Shown here piece after piece: positions 53,414-62,246 of a stretch of DNA of 64,000 nucleotides. Source of the DNA: Rhypophila decipiens (lineage: Eukaryota; Ascomycota; Sordariomycetes; Sordariales; Naviculisporaceae); NCBI GenBank assembly GCA_033297075.1, contig MU858209.1:1-64000 (forward strand), in the 5' to 3' direction. Position numbers and translations under genes: made by a program. The notes below the pieces were generated by a model, which saw only the letters and a list, made by a program, of their open reading frames with translations, was not told where the DNA came from and searched no databases. How positions within the stretch are numbered: position 1 is the first letter of the stretch; each line of letters starts with the position of its first letter.

Positions 53414-54367
53414 CTACACAGAGTGATAAACAGCCACATACTTGATCCTCATAGAATTCACATACCCTGTGACAGTCTGGTCACTAGGCCAGTTCGTAAA
53501 GTTATCATCCTCATCCACACCAGGCCACCCGAACCTCGCCCCAATAGCAAGATTCATAATGATATAATACGACTTGGCAGCCAGTGCAGTCCACGACGCA
53601 GAATCCAAGCTCCCCTTGGTGATGGTCTTGAACGGCGTGCCATCGCGATACCAAATCAACGAATGATCATTGGTATTCGCCGGCTGCCGATCAACCTTCA
53701 ACGCCCAGGTGTGATACTGATCGCCTGTGTACGTGATACCACCAGTAATGGACCGGTTATTCCCGTTTCCGTCGTGGAAATGTACTGCGCAAACGCCGTT
53801 GGAACCTTGGAAGGGGGAACCTTCAAAGATGTCGCGCTCGCCGCACCATGGCCATTCAGTCCTGGGCTCGGCACGGAAGGAGGCGCCCAGCATCCAGAAG
53901 GCAGGCCAGTAGCCGTCTGTGGTGCCTGCTGACGTGCCTGCGGTGAAGTCTGGCACGCGGAACTCGGACTGCACGATCATCTTGGAGCCGAGGGGGCAGT
54001 GGAAGTTGGATTTGGATTCTATGCGCCCGGAGGTGTACATTGTGGAGTTTTTCTTGGGGATTATGTAGAGTTGTCCGTCGCCTATGGAGAAGTTAGAAAG
54101 GAGGCCTGTTATGTCTTGGAGCTTGGTGATCGGACGTGTCTTACCTGACAGATGGGTATTTGCAGTATCCCAGTTGTTGTAGCGCTGCCACTCGCCGTTT
54201 TGCTTGCCGTCTTCGGGCCCGGCCTCGTTCCACTTTGAGGTGTCTACGCCCTGTCCTTGGGGTCCTTCAAAGTCATCGTACCAGGTGAGGGTGTAGCCAG
54301 TCTGTGGTGGTATGGCGGCCCATGATGCCGTGAGGAGCAAGGGCAGGGGGGCTAGTTTGATGAGCAT
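53414..54367 (-). CDS. secreted GH16-type glucanase
   Basis: Two exons on the minus strand (54367-54145, 54081-53414) give 296 codons. The 63-bp intron (GTAAGA..CTAAC..CATAG) is in frame and open, so retention would add 21 residues between NTHLSG and DGQLYI. A signal peptide (about 1-18) is followed by the jelly-roll lectin-like fold: WYDDFEG, NEWNEAGP-like entry, GRIESK, DGYWPAFWMLG and the catalytic block CGERDIFEG. In this block the first Glu (nucleophile), Asp and second Glu (acid/base) of ExDxxE are kept, with Arg replacing the usual hydrophobic residue. Members cleave beta-1,3 or mixed beta-1,3/1,4 glucans; wall remodelling or attack on plant or fungal glucan is likely. Confidence 0.9.
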   Translation of the reverse strand: MLIKLAPLPLLLTASWAAIPPQTGYTLTWYDDFEGPQGQGVDTSKWNEAGPEDGKQNGEWQRYNNWDTANTHLSGKTRPITKLQDITGLLSNFSIGDGQLYIIPKKNSTMYTSGRIESKSNFHCPLGSKMIVQSEFRVPDFTAGTSAGTTDGYWPAFWMLGASFRAEPRTEWPWCGERDIFEGSPFQGSNGVCAVHFHDGNGNNRSITGGITYTGDQYHTWALKVDRQPANTNDHSLIWYRDGTPFKTITKGSLDSASWTALAAKSYYIIMNLAIGARFGWPGVDEDDNFTNWPSDQTVTGYVNSMRIKYVAVYHSV

Positions 54368-54504
54368 GTTGGCTGGTAACGGGCCTGGGGCCTGAATCGA
54401 GAAGAATGAGGGGGGTTTAGAAAGATGCCTGGGAGGTGGTCAGAGTTGCTGTGTTCCTGATGGACCGGATCCTTTTGAGTTGAAGCCTGGGAAAATTCCT
54501 CGTC

Positions 54505-54512
54505 TTTATAGA
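54505..54512 (-). promoter_or_regulatory. TATA box of the GH16 gene
   Basis: CTATAAAG on the minus strand, about 140 bp upstream of the ATG at 54367. Confidence 0.5.
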
Positions 54513-55391
54513 TGCCCTCGATGGGAGTCCCATGCCAACCATCTTGGCGAGCGATGTCACTTTGAAGGGTCCAACGCTAAGCGGTCTCCATCACTGTAAC
54601 GAGACAAGATTGTGGCATCCATGTTGCCTCGAGGCGAGCAATCTCGAAAGTTCTGAGTAAGCTGTCGGTGCCAATATTTCCAAATTGAAAGTGCTATATG
54701 CATGGGTTGGGTCCTTTCAGCCGTAATCTCCGCGCCGGTGGCTTCTTGATCAGGTCCCTGAATGCTTGGGCCTCATCAGTGCCGGCGCGGGTCCCGTTGG
54801 AATCTCTCCGCATTTGGACCCAGAGAAGTGTCGCACAGCAAGATAGGGGTCTGACAAAAACATCAGATGAAGAAAAAAAGTACCCACCATACCTCCTTCC
54901 TTCCTTGTGCTCAATCCCAATCTGGAACTGCGCCGTTGTGGGTAGCGTATGCTGACAGGGTCCAGCAGGGTTAATGCACTCAGTGGGTTTAGCGGCCAGC
55001 CCTACAGCGCTGTAGCCAAAGGAAGACAGTGGAGATAAGCCTTGGCCCAGGCACCCGTCTTGGCCTACATTTAGCTGAACTTTGCCGTAGCATTGTGCCG
55101 CTTGTCGCTAAAGCACGGGTATGAGTAAGCCCCGTACATAATATTGGGCAGCTTTGGGGTCTATCTTTGCGATGAAATGAAACGATGATGAGAACGAGCT
55201 AGGGTACAGACTTCACTACGTGAGCCGTTTGTTTTTATTTGGTCCCCTCAACTAACCACATGGTGAAATGGCATAACAGTACGGGTTGGATTTGGCATAC
55301 CGGCGGAGGACGACAGGCAAACCAGACGGTGTATGGCATGGTAAAAGCGTTGACACTAGTAAAATGCTGTATCGCACTGCAAATAGGATAC
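54513..55391. other. intergenic, no gene seen
   Basis: Upstream of the GH16 gene and 3' of the HET relic. No supported frame. Confidence 0.4.
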
Positions 55392-56467
55392 CTAGACAAG
55401 ATATATGTCCGTCACAGGCAAGTGGGAGGCCTCTCCGTCCATGATCCCATGGCAATATGCTTCTCCCAGAAACTGATAGTATCCGACTGCACGATCAGAA
55501 GCAGGACGAAGCACATAGGGCATCCTCGCACCAAACAATAAAACAACCACATCACCGGGTTGAGCCAAATGGGGACCCATGCCCACATACCCATTCGAAC
55601 TTGTTCGAAACGGCCGTTTCCCGGTCATGACGTTGAGCCGCAATGTAAACAATGACGACTCAGGCATTACCCTGCTCCACTCAATGGCCTGGAGTTTCTC
55701 GAGGAAGTGCTCCCTGACCCGCTCGTTTCCCTCGTTGGTTGCTTGTCTCAAAGATTTCAGGATCGAACCCGCTGGTGCATGGGTGGCACATCTTCTATAC
55801 CAAATCGCCTGGGCCGGCCACCAGCGCCGCAGACGGCATCCCCCAGCATGATTCTCATTACCCACGAATCATTCCCGCACTCCATATCCTTCTGGACTTT
55901 CTCCTCTGGAGATGAAAGACGGCACAGAGTGTCCAGCTCTTGAAAATAGCTGTTGACGAGCGTAACGTCGTGTGTGTTGCTATCCGGAGTGACGTCTCCC
56001 GTACCTTGCCAAACTTCGCCGGTGCACACGATTTCGTCGACAAAGATGCCTTGTACTCCGAACACTTTGGTATCTGTTGTGGGGAGAAGACGAGGGCTAT
56101 CAAAAAGAGTTCCCCGAGGATCGGAAGGCAAAGGCTTAAAGGGAGTATACAGCCGCCTTGCGACGCCACTTTTCTCCGGCCAGGCCAAAGATATGGATTC
56201 ACCATGGTGCCAAAAGTCGGGAACCCACGATGGCATTCGTTCCAGAACTCCGTTGTCCGAATGCCCATCAGGCATAATAACCGTCTTTGGGAAGATTACC
56301 ATCTCAAGGAGGGAGATGCTGCCCTGTCCGGACTCCATCATGGCTCTGGCAGCTTGTGTATATACCGCATCCACTGGGAGACCATAGTCTGGACTAATGC
56401 CGAGCTCGTTTATGTCGCTGGCCAGGCCAAGAAGCGCATAAATGCGGTCGCGGGGGTCTTTAGAGAA
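55392..56467 (-). pseudogene. HET (heterokaryon incompatibility) protein gene, N-terminus missing
   Basis: On the minus strand the relic opens just after a stop (56470) with SKDPRDRIYALLGLASD, the end of the HET domain. It continues with the typical long variable region (VDAVYTQAARAMM, SWVPDFW). At about 55800-55860 the frame shifts. The C-terminal HET-6-type block follows in the other frame: KRPFRTSSNGYVGMGP, QPGDVVVLLFGARMPYVLRP, GEAYCHGIMDGEA. The first half of the HET domain is absent upstream, and no plausible exon for it is visible to 57.1 kb. Intact family members trigger cell death on fusion of unlike strains. This copy is truncated and frameshifted, so presumed inactive. Confidence 0.8.
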
Positions 56468-57166
56468 TCACAGCAGGACATGATGGCCAGAAAATACTCG
56501 AGATATCCGTAAGTAAGGACCAAACCTCTAAGTTGCAATGGTATTATTTATACGCTTATTCATCGTACACATCCCCAGCTTCGGTAAGTCCTCTTTTTCA
56601 AGTTTTCAGGAGTCCCTTTAACGTAGTAAAACAGACGTAAAGTGTAGATTCTGTCATTGCGTATAACCCTAACCCTTGTAAGGCACCATAGCAACCCTGC
56701 AATCACCCGGGCTCCTTGAAAAGCCGTCGACAACTCTTCTTGCCTGCCGAGAATTTATACGAATCATGCATGAAATGGAACCATGGCTTTGCCAGACCAG
56801 CCAGAATGTGGCTTATCACATTGGTAGTACCCAAAAGGGCTGTCGCAAGCTGCAGACCCCGCAGCATCCACGTATCATCATCGCATATCCTGTTGTCATG
56901 AAGTTGATGATTGGGGTGCGGGTTATATGCCCAGTTATGCAGGTGCGTATGATTATGGAAGGGTTGTGACACACCTTGATAGGCTTGGGCGTATTCAGAG
57001 ACTGGCAGACTTGTTTATCAAGGTCTATGGGACAATGAACATGAGTGATTTGGTTTCTCCGTGTTTCGCTTCTATCTGATGGCTTTCTGAGATTCGGGAG
57101 CCTCCTTGTTCCATATCACCTGTTACTTGCTTTGCCAAACTCTTGGGTAAAGGGGGCAATAACTTC
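56468..57166. other. intergenic, no gene seen
   Basis: Lies between the 5' truncation point of the HET relic and the P450 start. Short frames only. Confidence 0.4.
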
Positions 57167-59029
57167 ATGATGAACGCAACCACGTTTGATGGGATCCCGC
57201 TCTTGGGCGATATCTCCGGATCGCGCCAACTGGTCCTGTCACTTGGCTTGGCAGCTGTCATTCTGGTCTTGATATCGCGTGTATTCCGGCCAGGGAAATC
57301 TTTGGACAGCCCGCCGATGCTGAGCGACTGGATTCCTCATGTTAGCAACACTTGGCTGTATATGACGGCCATTGACAAGTTTATGGCCAAGACTGCGTAA
57401 GGAGGCCCCCTTTCCATCCCTGGTTTCTTGCAAGGCTAACATAGGCATCTTCTATCTCACAGGGATGCACTCAAGGACGAAACCATTGTCGGGTTCCATC
57501 TCGGGCCCAAGCTAGCATATTTCCTCAGAGGGACCGAAAACATCCAGGCGTTATTCCGAAACACGCCCGCCATCAATGTTGACGCGCTCATGCTGATGGG
57601 GTATGAGTGCATGATGGGCATGCCTCCCGAAGATCTCGACAAGTTCCGAAACGACAAGTCTGGTCGAGCTTCAGTGCCAGCCCCGGGGTTGGAGCATGTC
57701 CCCGAGAAAGAGCGGTACTGGGCCGGTATTTTCGAGTTGACACACAAATATCTAGGTCAGGTCAACTATGCCAACGTGCTGGCTAAGACGTACCAAAGGT
57801 TCATGTCGGACTGGTTGGTCAGAGCTTATGACGAGCAGCTAAAGGAACAAGACGCTCAGCACAATGGCTGGGCCGAGATGCGACTGGTGCCGTTCATGAA
57901 AGATGGGATGGCAAGAGCCGCAATGAGATCCCTCATGGGCGAGAGAATCCTCGAAATAGTGCCTGACATGCTCGATACCTTCTGGGACTTTGACAAGTAT
58001 ATGCGCGTGATATTGTTCAAGCCCAGGCCCAAATGGCTTTTCCGCAAGGTATATGATACGCTCGAGGGGTTTCTGGCAGCAAACCAGCGTTTCGTGGAAC
58101 AGGCCAGCAGAGAGTTCGACTGGGACAGTCAAGATGCTCGAGAGGCCGAATGGGAACCAATCTTTGGGTCTCCCTTCATCAGAGAAACGGTCCGTTGGCT
58201 TAGGCAAGCCGAGTTCAGCCCGAGAAGCCAAGGAGGGGTCATGGGTGCGTTGGGTCAGGTTGCGTAAGCTCTACCTTCTTCCTATCATTGCCCTTGAAAC
58301 AAGATTGGATACTAATATGGAGTCAGTCTCAATGCAAATGCAATTCCAGTGACAACCTGGGGCCTGATGGAGTTAGCGCAAGATTCCGAGCTCCGCCAGG
58401 CGATCCGGGAGGAAGTGGAACAGACATACACCATTGACCCCGAAACAGGCACTCGTGTCATCGACGGGCAGAAGCTCGTGGGATTGTCTCGCCTTCAGTC
58501 TGTCTACACCGAGCTTATGCGGATGCATGTTTCCATGAACGTGACACGTGAAGTCGTTGGTCCTGGCGTGAGGCTGGGAGGATACGAAATTGCACCGGGA
58601 TCCCTCCTACAAGCGCCCAGCGAGATCCCACATTACGACGAGAGTATCTGGGGCACCGAAGAGCATCCAGCCTCTGAGTTCTGGGCCGATCGCCACGTCA
58701 AACGTGTTGAATCGGAGGAAGTGGACTCGAAGACGGGCAAGAGAAAGCAGGTGCTTCAGTTCGAGATGATGGGTCGTCCGTCTGATTTTTACCCGTACGG
58801 AGGGGGTTTAGGGATATGTCCTGGTCGGTATTTTGCAAAGCAGGAGATCATGTTGACGCTGGCTACCTTTATCAGTCAATTCGATTTCGAATTTGTTGAG
58901 TGGCTGAGATTGGACGGAACAAAATCAGACCGGCCGGCAAGGAATGATGGAAAATACGCAGGTGCTGCCGGAGTGCCACCTGATCGGGACATGAAAATTC
59001 GTTGGAGGAGAATTTGGCCCAGCTGCTAA
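57167..59029 (+). CDS. cytochrome P450, CYP7/CYP8-like
   Basis: Three exons (57167-57396, 57463-58263, 58327-59029) give 577 codons. The intron borders are GTAAGG..CACAG and GTAAGC..GTCAG, and the second junction restores ALNANAIPVTTWGLMEL, the I helix. A membrane anchor (LVLSLGLAAVILVLISRVF) lies near the N-terminus. The ExxR motif is ELMR (about 405). The haem loop is PYGGGLGICPGRYFAK with the ligand Cys near 508; Tyr-Gly-Gly-Gly replaces the usual Phe. The I helix lacks the acid of the oxygen-activating AGxDT motif, as in CYP7/CYP8-type enzymes (sterol 7-alpha-hydroxylase, prostacyclin synthase) and their fungal relatives. Substrate is unknown; a sterol, lipid or endoperoxide-like compound is plausible. 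It is ER-anchored. Confidence 0.9.
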
Positions 59030-59089
59030 ACCACCGTATGCCTACCTCTACCTAGCTAAAACCACTGTCTTGGTCTTTATCTAGTTAGA

Positions 59090-59235
59090 TAATCATTCAA
59101 GCCAGCTAAGGTATTTATTCAAGCCAGTCAAGACATTTATTCAAGCTTGTCAAGGCATTTATTTAAGCTAGTTAAAGCATTTATTCGATTCAGTTAAGGC
59201 ATTTATTCGAGCTCGTTAAGGCATTTCTTCCATGT
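59090..59235 (+). repeat. degenerate ~23-bp minisatellite, locus D
   Basis: Six or seven units of AAGCCAGTCAAGGCATTTATTC, e.g. AGCCAGTCAAGACATTTATTC and AGCTAGTTAAAGCATTTATTC. It begins about 60 bp after the P450 stop and shares its unit with loci A-C. Confidence 0.85.
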
Positions 59236-60370
59236 AGTCCAAGCTTGAAGCATATATGTCAAATAGGGATTATATTGCCCTTGGGATACCAGATTGAAGG
59301 CCAAGACAGTGGTCTTGACCAGGCATACGGTGGTTTAGCCGCGGCGGAATTTGGTAGTAGGAGGGAGGTGCTTGCTGCATTCCTGCCTGGCTATAGCCCT
59401 GTGGATAACAGATGGTTGGTAATTACACTCATTTCGGCCTGCATTTTGTACAACCTGAATCCTGATGGGCAACAGTTCCAACTTCCACAACAACCATGAA
59501 AGTCAATACTACGTGGACCCGGCGCAAGACTCCAATGATTATCGGCTCTTGCGACTGAGAGCGGTCAAATTTACAATTCTGAACCTGGCAAGATATTCCG
59601 GCCTGTATTCGGCGCGTTGACCCGATTCGCAATCCAAGTCAGCAACTCGCAGATACTCGGCCATAAGTTTATTGCGCAAAACGCAAAATCGGCAAGCCGG
59701 CAGAAATGGCTTTTAAACATGTTCCTAACCTCAATCAACCGTCAATCTATTCCTGTCCAAACGTTGCGGGTCCTCTGATCTCGACCTGCCATCAGACTGG
59801 GTCTGATAGACTAGGCTCGGCCAATCCCTGGAACCCGGAACTAGGTTTCACGAGGTTGCTGGGTTTGCAAGTGCCAGACCTTGTGTATGGGCCCAATGGA
59901 ACCCTTATCAGCCTCCTGATAGGTTATCCGGTAACCTCGAAGCACATATCACCACTGGGAACCAGATTTTGACATTAGCCGGTACTGAATTTAAAGCGAG
60001 CATGCAACCCCTATCTTGGCCATCTCGTTTTATTGACTAGATAAGTCTACGGGCCAATCAGAAAGACGCCATTCGCCGTCTCCATCACCATCCGACCGTT
60101 GCATTGCCTCGACCGTTTGACCACTATATGTGACCCACCAACTGCCCACGAAGGATTGAGGCTTATAAAATGATTCCACAAATACTACTAACCAGAGCCC
60201 GACATTGGGTTAGCTGATCACCTTACCCGGTAGCGTCTCTTGGCATTAACGGATCGTGTGTGGGAAAATGTCGTTCTGGCCCGCAAGAACCATGCATTTA
60301 GCGCGCAACCGTTGGTGGTACAATGGTACGGAAACCGATGTTCCACAAGGGTCTCTTTCTTGGATTCCCA
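59236..60370. other. intergenic, promoter of the tyrosinase gene
   Basis: 1.1 kb without a supported gene. Confidence 0.4.
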
Positions 60371-60378
60371 TATAAATA
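60371..60378 (+). promoter_or_regulatory. TATA box (TATAAATA) of the tyrosinase gene
   Basis: Located about 90 bp before the ATG at 60466. Confidence 0.6.
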
Positions 60379-60465
60379 CACGGCACTGGCGGGATATGCT
60401 CCAGGGAGAGAGATATTCCTGGGCCAGAGGATCTGCACAACAAGCTCGAGACATCAACCATCAAC

Positions 60466-61738
60466 ATGCTTTCGAATACTCTCTGGGCTGCTCTGGCAGT
60501 CTTTGGAGGCCTCGTCAACGCTGGGTATCCGCCAGATGTTGTCGACAAGCTGGCCAAGAATAGCATGTCCAAGGTCAAGGACTGGCTGGCCAAGAACCCC
60601 CAGGGAGAGTGCAACCTCAAGACAGCCATCGTGCGCAAGGAGTGGTCCGACTTGAACAAGAAGCAGCAAAAGGAGTACATCTCGGCTGTGTTGTGCCTGC
60701 AGAGCAAGCCATCCAAAATGTCTGCTGAGGCGCCTGGCGCCAAGAGCAGGTTCGACGACTACGTTGTGGTCCACGTTCAACAGACCATGAGGAACCATGG
60801 CTCGGTATGTTCATGACGACAAGCATGCATCCAAGCCGTGACTTGCTAACACATTTCGGCAGACCTTCTTCCTCCCATGGCACCGTCTGTACCTCTGGCA
60901 TTACGAGAATGCCCTGCGGACCGAGTGCGGCTACACAGGATACCAACCAGTAAGCCACACGCATTCCATATTCCATATCCCCAGATCACAGCTAACACCA
61001 CCGCCACAGTACTGGAACTGGGACCGCTACGCCAAAGACCCAATCAACTCGCCCCTCTTCGACGGCAGCGACACTTCCATGTCCGGCAACGGCGTATTCG
61101 TCCCCCACGCAGGCGTCACCATCCCAACCGCGCCTCCCCCATTCGACGTGATCCCCCCAGCCGAAGGAGGCGGCTGCGTCACCACCGGCCCCTTCCAAAA
61201 CATGAGCGTCAACCTCGGCCCCCTAGCCCCCTCCCTGACAGACATCAAGCCCAACCCGCAACCAGATGGTCTGGGGTATAACCCGCGCTGTCTCAGACGG
61301 GACGTCAACAGGAACTCGGCAGCGGTTACCACGGCGAATTACACATACGACCTCATCACCAACAACAAAAACATGTACTGGTTCCAGACCACAATGGAGG
61401 GCCAGTTCCCCGAGGGGAAATGGGGTGTCCACTCGGGAGGCCATTATACCGTCGGCGGAGACCCGGCCGGGGACTTCTTCGTCTCGCCCGGCGACCCCGT
61501 GTTTTGGCTGCATCACGCCATGATTGACAGAGTCTGGTGGATTTGGCAGATTCAGGACCTGGCAAAGCGGTTGGAAGATGTCAGTCTTACCATGACCATG
61601 ATGAACATGCCGCCCAGCAGAAATGGCACGCTCCAGGATGAGAATAACCTGGGCACCTTGTATGGGGATGTTTTGACCAAGGATTTGATGAGTACCCTTG
61701 GAGGAATGGGTGGCAAGTTGTGCTACATCTATGAGTAG
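60466..61738 (+). CDS. secreted tyrosinase / catechol oxidase
   Basis: Three exons (60466-60804, 60863-60949, 61010-61738) give 384 codons; all junctions are phase 0. A signal peptide (about 1-19) is present. The CuA site is spread over the first junction: VVVHVQQTMRNHGS then TFFLPWHRLYLWHYENAL. The CuB site is GVHSGGHYT and FWLHHAMIDRVWWIWQ. All six His ligands are visible, so a type-3 dicopper centre that oxidises phenols or catechols to quinones is expected. The protein is shorter than intracellular melanin tyrosinases and lacks their C-terminal latency domain, like the secreted short tyrosinases of ascomycetes. It may act on plant phenolics or in pigment formation. Confidence 0.93.
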
Positions 61739-62246
61739 GACACAGACATGTCTGGTATTTGATATGAGCGGATGCAGCGGCCGTTTGGGTTTGGCACATG
61801 AGATCAAGGGATATGAAAACTGGTATAGATTGTCAGACATGTACAACTTAGAATTTCACCTGCTTTGCTGTTTGGTCTCCTCATAAATGTTCCTCGGATC
61901 TCGCGATCACGTGCTGATGCTTTTCACTTTTCATGATTACGAGACTTGCATGATTGACTTTGTTTGGAGCATTTCATCTTGGTATTGATGGTCATGTCCC
62001 AAGCTTTGATCCACCGTGGGACGACAAGGAACTGGCTGACTAGGGCTATATTGTTCCTCTTTCGCAGCTCAAAGGTGCTACTGCTCGATATCCCTCTCTT
62101 AAGACCAACACTTCTAGTCTTCCTTGACCCGCTGCATCCTTTTCGTCAACCAAGATTACCTCAAACTCCTATCCTACCTAGTGGCCCCTTGAACGTTTTT
62201 CTTCCAATAGAAACGCCTCCAAGCACCAAAGAAAAAGAACAAGCAC
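61739..62246. other. convergent intergenic stretch
   Basis: 508 bp between the 3' ends of the tyrosinase and GH55 genes. No gene seen. Confidence 0.4.

Noticed and set aside
57167..61738. P450 plus tyrosinase as a secondary-metabolite cluster
   Set aside because: No PKS, NRPS, terpene synthase or prenyltransferase is present within the window; neighbours are unrelated wall enzymes.
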